Shown in pieces: positions 1 through 8,970 of a stretch of DNA of 64,000 nucleotides (its first letter is position 1; each line of letters starts with the position of its first letter). Origin of the DNA: CAZCAC01 sp964496575 (GTDB taxonomy: Bacteria > Planctomycetota > UBA1135 > GCA-002686595); assembly GCA_964496575.1 (NCBI GenBank), contig CAZCAC010000002.1, forward strand, positions 62,001-126,000, read 5' to 3'. The notes beneath the pieces were generated by a model. It saw only the letters and a list, made by a program, of their open reading frames with translations, was not told the DNA's origin and searched no databases. The translations under genes were made by a program, and so were the position numbers.

Positions 1-1
1 C

Positions 2-55
2 GATGGGAGGGCCGAGGTCGACATCGGCGCCGTGGAGTTCATGGAGCGAGACTGA
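2..55 (+). CDS. 3' end of an unidentified gene (partial)
   Basis: An open frame runs in from the left edge and stops at TGA 53-55. It would encode 17 terminal residues ending in GAVEFMERD. The acidic, ordinary composition is compatible with a real C-terminus, but the fragment is too short to assign. It would be convergent with the lectin-repeat gene that follows, with terminator-like hairpin sequence between the two. Confidence 0.35.
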   Translation, partial: DGRAEVDIGAVEFMERD

Positions 56-97
56 GTACCACCGTCACTCCCGAGCTGCTCGCTCCCCCCTCGATAC

Positions 98-135
98 GAC
101 GGAGCCGGCCGCGAGAGAACCGCAGCCGGCTCGTG
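98..135 (-). terminator. Terminator-like hairpin after the LVIVD/lectin gene
   Basis: GC-rich inverted repeat with arms near 98-113 and 121-135, lying about 50 nt beyond the stop of the minus-strand gene. There is no clear T tract. A near-copy of this hairpin sits after the secreted gene ending at 12030, and the intervening flank is shared too, which supports a conserved 3' structure. Confidence 0.5.
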
Positions 136-185
136 AACAACTCGAATCGTGACCCGTCACTCAGCTGGGAACGGGTCCATCCATA

Positions 186-3100
186 TCAGGGGATCCAGGT
201 GACGGCGTATCCGTTCGAGGAGTTGAAGTCGTTCACCCCCAGGCCGCAAGGAGGATACGCCTGGGTCCGGTACCAGCACTGATAGTACTTGGTGTCTCCG
301 GCCTCGACGTTCCCCGTCTTGACGGAGATCTGCAGTGGCAGACCCGAGGTGTCGGAGTACCCGCCGGCGCTCGCGAACCGGACGCCCAGACGCTTCAGGC
401 TGCCTTCGGCGCATCGGAGGCCGTCACCCCAGACGATACCGGGGGAAAGGTCGTTGTCCGCCTGGAAGTACAGGCCCGAATTGCTCGGTTCCAGGTTGCT
501 GGTGGACAGGATCAGACTGTCCGCGGTGATGCTGGCGATGCCGCCTCCGATCAGCTTCGCACCGGAAGCGAAGGAGCCGTTGTCACAGCCGGAGCCGGGG
601 ACGCTTCCGTCGTTGTCGTTGTCGCAGGGACAGGGGGTCCCGCTGCCGGGGTCACCGAAGCAGTAGCCGACGCCGGGCTCGGTGACGACCTCGACGACGC
701 CGTGGTAGGACGACCAGTCGTAGCCCGAGTAGTCATTCCACTGCCACCCGTACACCGGCTCCTTCATGAGCGTGTAGTCCTCCCCCGAGCCGGAGTCGTT
801 CGGCTCGCCGGGGTACCAGTTGGTGTAGGTGACCGGTTCACCGGAGGTCCACTCGAACTGACCCTCGACGTCGATGTCGTTGAAACCGAGCAGAAGGGTA
901 TTGCTGGTGCCCGTTGGGTACTCGCCGAAGGTCGCGATCAACCAGTCACTCTCCGCCTGGTCGTTGATGGTGACCAGGTGGCCGCCGAGCAGCACCGCGG
1001 TAGCTTCCGCCGCGAGCCAGGTGGAGTGCTCCAGCAGGTGGTAGGTGTGACCATTCGCCGGGTTGAGGACGGTGTGCATCACGGCCGGGCCGGGGATCTC
1101 GACGACGCCGCGGCGGGTGTGGTAGTCAGCGCCTCCGTAGTCGTTCCACTGATACCCGAAGACCTTGTACATCCCCGTGTAGTCCTCGCCGGAACCGGCG
1201 TCGTTGGGCTCGCCCGACGCCCAGTTGGTGTAGGTGACTGGATCGCCGCTGGTCCACTCGAACTGCCCCTCGACGGCGGTGTCGTTGAACCCGATCAGGA
1301 GGTCGTTGTGGACTCCGGACGGGAACTCACCGAGGGTTGCGGCCACCCAGTCCTGCTCGGCCTGGTCGTTGATCGTGGCCAGGTGGCCACCGAGGGACAC
1401 CGCCATCGCTTCTGCGGTCGTCCAGCTGGAACGGCTGAGCAGGTGATAGGTGCTGCCGGTGGCCGGATTGACGGCGCTGTGGAGGATGGTCGGACCGAGG
1501 ATCCAGACTCCGTCTTGATGGTCGCCGACAAAAGCGCGGCCGGAGTGCATGGTCACTCGCTGGGCTCTGTCTCCCGTGTCCAACGTAGCGACCTTCTCCG
1601 GATCCGTGGGGTCGGTGACGTCGAAGACGAGCACTCCGGCATCATGACTGGCCACGTAGACCAGGTTGCCGATGACGCCGACATCCAGGGCGACGCCGGG
1701 GATGCCGCCCGAGCCAACCTCCACCGGGTTGGTTGGATCCGAGACGTCGACGACGGCCATCTTGTTCCCACCCGCGGCGATGTACGCGTAGTCTCCCAGC
1801 ACCTCTATGCCATGCGCTGGCCCGGGGTCGACGGACCCAATCTCCACCGGGACCGCTGGATCGGACACGTCGAGGATGATGAGGCCGGCTCCGTAGGCGG
1901 CGAGGTAGGCGTGGTCACCGACGACCATGACGTCCTTGACGTCGGTACCAGGAACGTCGTAGGTCGAATCGAGCACGGGCGCCGTCAAGCTGGAGATGTC
2001 GACGATGCTCAGGTTGGGGTCCGTGTTCGAGTAGCCTCCGAGGTAGGCGTAGTCGCCACTAACGTAGACCTCCACGGAGCGTGCCGGGAGGTCGATGTAG
2101 CCCACCTCGACCGGGGAGGTAGGACTCGAGACATCGATGATCCGAAGGCCGTGATAGCCGTCTGCGAGGAATACGTGACCGTCTCGGTAGTGACAGTCGT
2201 ACGCCGTGTTGGTGTCGAGCGAGCCGACATGGTACGGTGCGCTCAGGTCGGAGATGTCGACGACGTTCAGTCCGTCCCACATGTTGGCGATGTAGGCGTA
2301 GGAGCCGTCGACGTCGATCCCGTAGGTGACATCGCTGACCCCGTAGTATCCCACCTCCGCCGGCGTTGCCGGGACCGAGACGTCGATGACGCGGGCGGCG
2401 TGACTGTCATCCGCCACGTAGACGCGGGATCCGGAGACGGTCACGTCCCAGGCGAAGAAGGTCGGGTTGGAAGCGGTGTAGTAGCCGACGAGGTTCAGCA
2501 CGGAGGGAGTCGAGATGTCGAAGACCCGAAGGCCGTGAATGGACATCCCGGCGTAGAGGTAATCGCCGGCGAGGGTGACGCCGACGGCGACCCGTCCAGA
2601 CGGATCGTAGAGATCGACCTCGACCGGTGCCGTTGGATCAGAAACGTCGAGTGCACGGACCCCATCGTACTCGGCGGCGAGGTACGCGTAATCTCCGCTC
2701 ACGACGACGTCGTACACCTCCTCGGTGGGAACGAAGGAACCCACCTCCACGGGAATCGCCGGGTTGGACACGTCGATGATCCTGAGCCCCTCGTAGTCGT
2801 CGGCGACGTACGCGTAGTTGCCTTGCACGAAGACGTTGCGGGTGTCCCCGGATGTGTCGAGGAATCCGATCTCAACGGGCGCTGCAGGGGTCGTGACATC
2901 GATGATGCGGAGCCCACCGACGTACGAATCGGCGACGTACGCGAGTCCAGCGGCGACGTCCACGCCCTGGGCGTCACCGGGGGTATCACAGGACCCCACC
3001 TCGACCGGTGCCGACGCGTTCGAGACGTCGATGATCCGCAGCCCATCTTCGTAGTTGGCCACGTAGGCGTAGTTTCCGACGACCTTGATGTCGTTGATCG

Positions 3101-3419
3101 GTCCAGGCACCAGGACCCGGCCCAGCCGGACCTCCGATCCGGGCGTGCTGAAGTCCACGACGTCCAGGTAGGCGCCGTTGCCGATGTAGCCGATGCTGCC
3201 GACTCCGTCGCAGGCGTTACAGGGCCCCTCCGCCCACCGGCCGATCAGGCTGATGTTGTCCGCGTCCCCGGTGTCTCGATTCGAGCCGCCACCGCCGACC
3301 AGCGAGGCGCCGGCCCCACCTGGCGGAGGGGATACCTGGGGCACGGCCCATCCGACTGTTGCGGACAGAGCGACCGCGAGGGAACAGAAGAGCACTCCAG
3401 TCATTCTCCTCTCGAACAT
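186..3419 (-). CDS. Secreted LVIVD-repeat / double C-type lectin protein with Cys-rich C-terminal domain
   Basis: Protein of 1077 aa, started at the ATG at 3419 because AAAGGAG lies 8 nt upstream and a signal peptide follows directly (MFERRMTGVLFCSLAVALSA). Residues about 60-670 hold roughly 13 LVIVD-type repeats of about 43 aa, each with a RIIDVS-x-P-x-x-PVEVG core, which form beta-propellers in known relatives. Two tandem C-type lectin domains follow (about 680-800 and 800-915). Both contain EPND and a W-ND motif and are clearly an internal duplication. The last 159 residues are the shared terminal domain with YCFGD, TPCPC, YYQCWYR and a terminal WIP. Likely an extracellular carbohydrate- or ligand-binding protein; the ligand is unknown. 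It is transcribed divergently from the ECF sigma factor at 3693. Confidence 0.9.
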   Translation of the reverse strand: MFERRMTGVLFCSLAVALSATVGWAVPQVSPPPGGAGASLVGGGGSNRDTGDADNISLIGRWAEGPCNACDGVGSIGYIGNGAYLDVVDFSTPGSEVRLGRVLVPGPINDIKVVGNYAYVANYEDGLRIIDVSNASAPVEVGSCDTPGDAQGVDVAAGLAYVADSYVGGLRIIDVTTPAAPVEIGFLDTSGDTRNVFVQGNYAYVADDYEGLRIIDVSNPAIPVEVGSFVPTEEVYDVVVSGDYAYLAAEYDGVRALDVSDPTAPVEVDLYDPSGRVAVGVTLAGDYLYAGMSIHGLRVFDISTPSVLNLVGYYTASNPTFFAWDVTVSGSRVYVADDSHAARVIDVSVPATPAEVGYYGVSDVTYGIDVDGSYAYIANMWDGLNVVDISDLSAPYHVGSLDTNTAYDCHYRDGHVFLADGYHGLRIIDVSSPTSPVEVGYIDLPARSVEVYVSGDYAYLGGYSNTDPNLSIVDISSLTAPVLDSTYDVPGTDVKDVMVVGDHAYLAAYGAGLIILDVSDPAVPVEIGSVDPGPAHGIEVLGDYAYIAAGGNKMAVVDVSDPTNPVEVGSGGIPGVALDVGVIGNLVYVASHDAGVLVFDVTDPTDPEKVATLDTGDRAQRVTMHSGRAFVGDHQDGVWILGPTILHSAVNPATGSTYHLLSRSSWTTAEAMAVSLGGHLATINDQAEQDWVAATLGEFPSGVHNDLLIGFNDTAVEGQFEWTSGDPVTYTNWASGEPNDAGSGEDYTGMYKVFGYQWNDYGGADYHTRRGVVEIPGPAVMHTVLNPANGHTYHLLEHSTWLAAEATAVLLGGHLVTINDQAESDWLIATFGEYPTGTSNTLLLGFNDIDVEGQFEWTSGEPVTYTNWYPGEPNDSGSGEDYTLMKEPVYGWQWNDYSGYDWSSYHGVVEVVTEPGVGYCFGDPGSGTPCPCDNDNDGSVPGSGCDNGSFASGAKLIGGGIASITADSLILSTSNLEPSNSGLYFQADNDLSPGIVWGDGLRCAEGSLKRLGVRFASAGGYSDTSGLPLQISVKTGNVEAGDTKYYQCWYRTQAYPPCGLGVNDFNSSNGYAVTWIP

Positions 3420-3692
3420 TGGACAACTCCTTTGATGGCCGCCTGGCGGCGTGCTGGTGATGACCCCTATCGGCACCGGGCCCGATCTGATCTCCGGATC
3501 GGTTCCGAGCGGCCTCTGACGATCGGGTTCATGCTCGCCCACGATGGTGGACCGAGCCGGTGGGAGGACGTCCCCCCCCAAGAGTCCCTCTCCCGGTCGG
3601 ATCGCACCGCGATTTCAGGAATCCGGACCTCCCGGCGAGATCGCAGGGTGTTGGATGATTTGCGACGTTGTAGAATCGACCGGCAAGGCCCC

Positions 3693-4310
3693 GTGAGACC
3701 CACAACCGAACAGCTTCTGACCGGCTGGCACGAGGGTGACCCCTCCTGCCTCGAGCGGCTCGTCGAAGAGCATCTTCCCTGGCTTCAGGCCCACGTCGCG
3801 CGGCGCCTGGGTCCCGAGCTTCGTGACCGGGCGGAGACCGTGGATTACGTCCAGGATGTGTTGATCGAGTTCCTGCGCTACGGGCCGCGGTTCATCGCCG
3901 AGAACGACGAGCAGTTCCGCGGGCTGCTGTTGAAGATCGTCGAGAACTCCTTGCGGAAGAAGCACCGCTGGTATCGGGCCGCTCGGCGCTCGATCGCGAA
4001 AGAGCGACCGCTCCCATCGACAACGGTACTCTCCCTCCACTCGGGGGCGGTCTCCGACCAGACTCCGAGCGAAGTGGCGGATCGCAACGAGCGCGAGGCG
4101 TGGGTGCGCCTGGCGATGGAGCTCATGTCCGAGGAAGACCGGGAGGTGCTCGTCCTGCGCCTCTGGCAGAACCTGTCGTTCAGCGAGATCGGAGAACGGC
4201 TGCGCGCGAGCGCGAACACGGTCCGAATGCGACACCATCGCGCCCTGCAACGGCTGGCCGACCAGACCTTTGCCTTGCGCCGTTTCGGCGTCCAGCAAGA
4301 TCCTGAATGA
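3693..4310 (+). CDS. ECF-type RNA polymerase sigma factor
   Basis: About 205 aa if started at GTG 3693, which gives the usual ECF N-terminus (TTEQLLTGWHEGDPSCLERLV). A second in-frame GTG at 3648 is possible. Region 2 is seen around residues 10-90 (YVQDVLIEFLRYG). Region 4 with its helix-turn-helix is around 130-195 (EEDREVLVLRLWQNLSFSEI, then ASANTVRMRHHRALQRL). No anti-sigma gene is adjacent. The divergent neighbour is the large lectin protein, which could be a target, although nothing in the sequence proves it. Confidence 0.88.
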   Translation: MRPTTEQLLTGWHEGDPSCLERLVEEHLPWLQAHVARRLGPELRDRAETVDYVQDVLIEFLRYGPRFIAENDEQFRGLLLKIVENSLRKKHRWYRAARRSIAKERPLPSTTVLSLHSGAVSDQTPSEVADRNEREAWVRLAMELMSEEDREVLVLRLWQNLSFSEIGERLRASANTVRMRHHRALQRLADQTFALRRFGVQQDPE

Positions 4311-4364
4311 CTCGGAACCGGCCTCTTGGGGCAGGGCCGGGGCGCGGAGCACACCGAACCAGAT

Positions 4365-6698
4365 TCAGTCGAACCTCCGACACCAATCGCAGCGGCACCC
4401 GGTGTCAAACCACACGGAAGTCTCCACCTCGGCAACCGCGACGTAACCCAGATCGGCAAGGGCGCCCATGACCTCTTCCTCCGAGGCTGTCGACTGGCCC
4501 CTCCAGTTGTGCCCGGCGCTCCTGCCCAGCCAGCCGATCAGCAGCTTACGGTGCTTTCGGGTGATCTCGGGGTGTTGCTCCCAGACGTTGAACTGGCAGT
4601 GGGGATCCTCCTTCATGTCGTACAGCTCGACGCGGTGGAGTTCCTCGGGAACGAGCTCCGCGGTCTCGAAGGTCCTGGCGGCCAGCCGGAGAACCAGCAT
4701 CCAGCGATCGGTCAGGACCGCGGCCGCCCAGCCGTTGGCCTCCATGGCAAAGCGCGGAGCACCGACCTCGACCCGACCCTCGAGTAGATCTCGGCCCGGA
4801 AACTCGACGTGGCCATTCTCCGTCAGGTCGAGCAAGGTGCGTCCGATGTCGATCAGCTGAACGGGATCGTCCCGCCTGGTCCCCGGTGCGAGCCCGGGAG
4901 CCCTGAGGATCAGCGGGACGGCGAGAGTTCCGAGGGACAGCCCCCGATGGTCGTACGGCCGCTGGTTCCCGTAGCGCAGCTGTTCCCCGTGGTCGGCAGT
5001 GAAGGCGATCACTCCGTTCCAGATCCTGTCGACGGCGAGCAGCTTCCCCAGCTCTTGATCGAGGCCCGTGATCTCGCCTTTGTAGAGCCCTTCGGTGTAG
5101 TCCGGGTCGGCGATGCTCTGGTTCCAGTAGGGCGCGTACTGCGGCAGCGCTCCCTGGCCGTTCACATCGAAGGGGTCCGCATCGGCCGGGTAGTACCTCC
5201 GCTCCAGCTCGTCTGGCGGTTCATACGGTGCGTGCGCATCGAACAGGTGAACCCAGACGAACAGGGGCACATCGTCGTAGTGCGGCAGCCACTCGAGCAC
5301 CTGGTCCAGGGTGCCGCGTGATCCACGTACCTCCGCCATGTGGGGGATGGAGTAGCGATCGAACCCCTGATCGAGCCCGCAGTAGTTGAAGTCGACCGGT
5401 GGAGCGCTGACCGACGCCAGCGTGGCGTAGCCCGCATCGTGGAAGGCCTCGGCCAGGGTGGGGGCCTTGTCCGACAGACGCGAGACGTTGTACACCATGC
5501 CGGTATCACGGGGAGAGAGCCCGGTGAACAGGGAGACGTGAGCGGGTGTCGTGTTGTTGACCGTGGACTGGGCATCGATGAAGCTCACGCCGGCGGCCGC
5601 GAGGCGATCGATGGTGTCGGTCACGAGCTCGCCCTCTTCGTGAATGAAGCCGACGTGATCCGCGCGGTGCGTATCCGACGTGATCAGGAGCACCGTATCC
5701 GCCTCGTCGCTGCGTCGGACCAGGCACGGCTGGCCGAGCGCCACCAGGCCCGTTCCGTCGCTGCAGTGAAGCCGGAAAGTGGCGGTGACCTGCCCGTCCG
5801 GTGAATCACGGAGGGGGAGACAGGCGTGCTGCCAGGCGGCGGTCGCGCCTGGCCCTGGGCGAATCTGCAGGATCTGCTCATCCTCCCGGCCCGCGGGATA
5901 CTCGAGTGTAACGCGCAATTCTGGCTGCTGGCCGGGCAGGTGAACGTGGTCCGGCTGGCCGTATGAAAAGCAGAGCTCCCACTCCGGCCCCGGGTGCTCG
6001 AAGGCCGCCTTCCAGGTCGTCGTCTGGGAGAAGTAGGTCGCGCGCCGGGCGTCGCCTTCGCTCGTGATCAGCTCGAAGCTCTCCAATGAGCGCGGTTCGG
6101 AAGCCGCCGGCGACGTCCCCTGTTCGAGCACGAGAGAACGGATGCCGACCGGCTCCGTTCCCGGAGAGATGCGGAGCACGATCCGGTCGATCTCGCCCAG
6201 TCCCTCCGGCGTCGACGCGCAGCCGAAGACGACACTCTGGAGCCGATCGCTGCCGGTGATGCACAGCTGCTCGATCGCTACCCGCTCGTCACCACGGAGG
6301 AGCTCCGCGGAAAGGCGAGTCGGATGGACTCGCATCAACAGGTCAGCGGTCAGGAACACGTCCTGATGCAGAGTGGCCTCGACCGGAATGTCGACGAGCA
6401 CCTCTTCCTTCCGGGCGATCCGCAGCAGGGGCTGATCCTCGAATGTGATCACGGAGTGCTTCGTGCCGTGGAACTCCCACGAGCTCCAGGGTTCGCCGTC
6501 GGCGAAGTTTTCCCAGCGCCGCACGGTCGAGGGGTTCGAATGTCTCGAAGGGCTGCCCGTCCCGATGAGCTCCAGACGCTGGATGGCCTGGACGGGCCTC
6601 GCATCCTCGGTCTCGGCGCATCCTCCCAGCAGGAGCAGGACCGCGAGGCCAGAGAGCATTGCCGGGATTCGGTGTGGGAACTGGAAGCTGGGGAACAC
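4365..6698 (-). CDS. Sulfatase-fold (alkaline phosphatase superfamily) lipoprotein with Thr at the catalytic position
   Basis: 777 aa from a GTG at 6698; an ATG at 6659 would shorten it by 13 residues and remove the only basic residues of the signal. A lipobox ending LLLLGGC predicts a lipid-anchored protein. Residues 30-330 are an unassigned, beta-rich extension. The sulfatase-like domain starts at about 335 (VLLITSDTHRADHVG) and includes the metal motif TADHGEQ. The nucleophile motif reads TTPAHVSLFTG, so the residue that is Cys or Ser in formylglycine sulfatases is Thr383 and the motif's Arg is His. The product may therefore be a phospho- or alternative ester hydrolase, or inactive. It is convergent with the sigma factor. 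Confidence 0.82.
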   Translation of the reverse strand: MFPSFQFPHRIPAMLSGLAVLLLLGGCAETEDARPVQAIQRLELIGTGSPSRHSNPSTVRRWENFADGEPWSSWEFHGTKHSVITFEDQPLLRIARKEEVLVDIPVEATLHQDVFLTADLLMRVHPTRLSAELLRGDERVAIEQLCITGSDRLQSVVFGCASTPEGLGEIDRIVLRISPGTEPVGIRSLVLEQGTSPAASEPRSLESFELITSEGDARRATYFSQTTTWKAAFEHPGPEWELCFSYGQPDHVHLPGQQPELRVTLEYPAGREDEQILQIRPGPGATAAWQHACLPLRDSPDGQVTATFRLHCSDGTGLVALGQPCLVRRSDEADTVLLITSDTHRADHVGFIHEEGELVTDTIDRLAAAGVSFIDAQSTVNNTTPAHVSLFTGLSPRDTGMVYNVSRLSDKAPTLAEAFHDAGYATLASVSAPPVDFNYCGLDQGFDRYSIPHMAEVRGSRGTLDQVLEWLPHYDDVPLFVWVHLFDAHAPYEPPDELERRYYPADADPFDVNGQGALPQYAPYWNQSIADPDYTEGLYKGEITGLDQELGKLLAVDRIWNGVIAFTADHGEQLRYGNQRPYDHRGLSLGTLAVPLILRAPGLAPGTRRDDPVQLIDIGRTLLDLTENGHVEFPGRDLLEGRVEVGAPRFAMEANGWAAAVLTDRWMLVLRLAARTFETAELVPEELHRVELYDMKEDPHCQFNVWEQHPEITRKHRKLLIGWLGRSAGHNWRGQSTASEEEVMGALADLGYVAVAEVETSVWFDTGCRCDWCRRFD

Positions 6699-6887
6699 GA
6701 CTGCGGGGGTGGAGATACCGACTCAGCGCCGAAGAATCCGTCTTGACTACCGATCTCGGGATCTGGCCGCGAGGCGACGGTTTCTGTCCTGACTCGGTAC
6801 TATGGCTCGGGCCACCAGATTCGTCAATCCACCCCGCACCGTGCTCGGCGACGCGCAGCCCCTCGTGACCGGGACGACCCCAAGGCA

Positions 6888-7637
6888 ATGAAGACCCCGA
6901 CCTTGCTCGAACGAGCCGGCGTTGACGCGCTCGAGGATCTGCCGATCGCAGTGGCCGTTCACGACACCGAGAACAACGTTCTCTGGACGAACCGGCCGTA
7001 CCGGGATGCTGCCGGCGCGTCGCGCGGCGAGCTGGAAGGCCGGAAGTGCTACGCCGTCTGGGGAGGGGACGAGCTCTGTAACGACTGTCCGGTCGTCGAG
7101 GCCCTTCGGACCGGCGAGGTGTCCGAGGCGAGGCTGACCCCGGAGTGCCAGGGTCACTCGCTCGAACCCGGAGGGGCCTGGCTCGCGAAGGCCCAGCCGA
7201 TCAAGGACGAGGAAGGCAAGATCGTCGGGGTGATCGAGCTCGCCATCGACATCACCGAGCAGGTGCGTAACGAGGTGGCGTTGCGCAGGAGCGAGTCACA
7301 CCTGGCGGAGACCCAACGCATCGCCCACATCGGCTTCTGGGAGGTCGACCTCACGACCGGGAAGGTCGCCTGGTCGGACGAGCTGTACCGGATCATGCAG
7401 GTCGACCCGGACGATCCGATGGACCTGGACACGGCCATGCGCGAGTTCCTCCATCCCGACGACAGGGCTCGAGCGGAGAAGGCTGTCCAGGATGCGATGG
7501 TGAGTGGAGACTGCCGCCCTTCGAGTTCAGGAGCATCACCAGAAAGGGCGAGGAGCGTGTCCTCTGGAGCAAGGGGAAGATCATCCGGAACGAGCGGGGC
7601 GAACCGGTCCGATTCATGGGAATCAACCAGGACGTGA
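6888..7637 (+). CDS. PAS-PAS histidine kinase, N-terminal part (frameshifted)
   Basis: Start ATG 6888 (MKTPTLLERAGVDALEDLP). Residues about 10-125 form a PAS domain with a C-x9-C-x2-CP motif (KCYAVWGGDELCNDCPV), and residues about 135-207 begin a second PAS domain. The frame is native up to about residue 208 (VSGDC). The true continuation (PPFEFRSITRKGEERVLW) lies in another frame, so the last ~40 residues here are out-of-frame sequence. The break sits at about 7506-7521 and is repaired by one added base. The rest of the kinase is the next entry. This could be a real mutation or a sequencing error. Confidence 0.75.
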   Translation: MKTPTLLERAGVDALEDLPIAVAVHDTENNVLWTNRPYRDAAGASRGELEGRKCYAVWGGDELCNDCPVVEALRTGEVSEARLTPECQGHSLEPGGAWLAKAQPIKDEEGKIVGVIELAIDITEQVRNEVALRRSESHLAETQRIAHIGFWEVDLTTGKVAWSDELYRIMQVDPDDPMDLDTAMREFLHPDDRARAEKAVQDAMVSGDCRPSSSGASPERARSVSSGARGRSSGTSGANRSDSWESTRT

Positions 7638-8821
7638 CCCGCCGCGTCCAGGCGGAGGAGGAGCAAGAGAGGCTGAAGGCGCAGTTCGCACAGGCCCAGC
7701 GGTTGGAGTCCGTGGGGCAGCTGGCCGGCGGAGTGGCCCACGACTACAACAACATGCTGAGCGTCATCCTCGGCAACGTCGAACTGGCCATGAAGGCGTC
7801 AGATCCGGACTCGCCGCTGCGCGCCAACCTGGAAGGGATACTCGCGGCGGCGAAGCGCTCCCGGGACATCACTGGACAGCTGCTCGGTTTCGCGCGCCGG
7901 CAGACGATCGCGCCCAGAGTGGTCGACCTGAACGACTCGGTCGAATCCCTGCTGAGCATGCTTCGCCGCCTCATCGGCGAGGACATAGAGCTCACCTGGT
8001 CACCCGGCGCGGAAACCTGGTCGGTCAAGATGGACTCGTCGCAGATCGACCAGATCATGGTCAACTTGTGCATCAATGCCCGGGACGCCATCGATGGGGT
8101 CGGGAAGATCACCATCGAGACGTCCAACCTGATTCTGGACGGAGCACCCGGCGGCGATCATGTCGACCGCTCGCCGGGCTGCTACGTGCAGCTAGGTGTG
8201 AGCGACGACGGTTGCGGCATGGACGAGGAGACGCGGGCCCGTGTCTTCGAACCGTTCTTCTCCACCAAGGACGCGAGCCAGGGATCCGGTCTGGGGCTGG
8301 CCACGGTCTACGGCATCGTCAAGCAGAACGGCGGCTTCATCGACGTCGAGAGTGAGGCGGGATCGGGAACGACGATCAGGCTCTTCTTCCCGCGACACGG
8401 AAGCAAGGCCGAGAAGACCGTGTCGGAAGGCGTCGTCGAGACCCCGCTGGGTCGGGGCGAAACGGTCCTGCTCGTGGAGGACGAGTCGGCGATCCTGGAC
8501 CTGGGCAGCCTGATGCTACGAGAGCTCGGCTATCGGACGATATCGGCGAGCTCGCCGACCGATGCCCTGCGTCAGGCCGCCGCCCAGACGAGTGGAATCC
8601 GGTTGCTCATCACCGATGTGGTGATGCCCGAGATGAACGGTCGAGAGCTGGCCGATCAGGTGTACGGCATCCATCCGGGAATGAAAGTACTCTTCATGTC
8701 GGGCTACCCGGCGGACGTGATCGCCAATCGCGGAGTGCTCGACAGCGGCGTCAGCTTCATCCAGAAGCCCTTTTCCATCCAGGAGCTGGGGGCGAAAGTC
8801 AGGGCAGTTCTCGATCGCTAG
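7616..8821 (+). CDS. Histidine kinase core plus receiver domain (C-terminal part of the frameshifted gene)
   Basis: The frame is open from before 7508 to the stop at 8819-8821; the first ATG is 7616. It completes the second PAS domain (end GINQDVTRRVQAEEEQ), then the H-box (LESVGQLAGGVAHDYNNML), the N-box (NLCINARDAI), the G1 box (DDGCGMDEE), the F-box (FEPFFSTK) and the G2 box (GSGLGLATVYGI). A receiver domain follows (VLLVEDES, phospho-acceptor Asp in LLITDVVMP, Lys in IQKPF). It is a hybrid sensor kinase of the type that feeds a phosphorelay. The joined protein would be about 644 aa and cytoplasmic, with no membrane segment. Confidence 0.85.
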   Translation: MGINQDVTRRVQAEEEQERLKAQFAQAQRLESVGQLAGGVAHDYNNMLSVILGNVELAMKASDPDSPLRANLEGILAAAKRSRDITGQLLGFARRQTIAPRVVDLNDSVESLLSMLRRLIGEDIELTWSPGAETWSVKMDSSQIDQIMVNLCINARDAIDGVGKITIETSNLILDGAPGGDHVDRSPGCYVQLGVSDDGCGMDEETRARVFEPFFSTKDASQGSGLGLATVYGIVKQNGGFIDVESEAGSGTTIRLFFPRHGSKAEKTVSEGVVETPLGRGETVLLVEDESAILDLGSLMLRELGYRTISASSPTDALRQAAAQTSGIRLLITDVVMPEMNGRELADQVYGIHPGMKVLFMSGYPADVIANRGVLDSGVSFIQKPFSIQELGAKVRAVLDR

Positions 8822-8970
8822 CGACATCCCGGCCCCACCCCTTCCACCACGGAATCGGGTCAGGGCGCCACGGGGTCGCGACTCTGGTAGCCTCCGACTC
8901 ATCGAGAGCCGACGAGTCCGATCTCCGTGATCGACCTTGCGAGAATGCCGAAAAGGAGCCCGACTCGGTA

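Noticed and set aside
702..3600. Very long plus-strand open frame antisense to the lectin gene and running into the sigma factor
   Set aside because: It mirrors a repeat-rich gene of high GC, has Val/Asp/Arg-dominated sequence with no domain, and only its last 205 codons match a family.
6786..6803. REP half-site CCTGACTCGGTAC before the kinase gene
   Set aside because: One base differs from the arm, and there is no partner arm nearby; kept out of the repeat list.
7504..7525. Programmed -1 frameshift in the kinase at 6888
   Set aside because: No X-XXY-YYZ slippery site and no strong downstream stem was seen; a deleted base is simpler.
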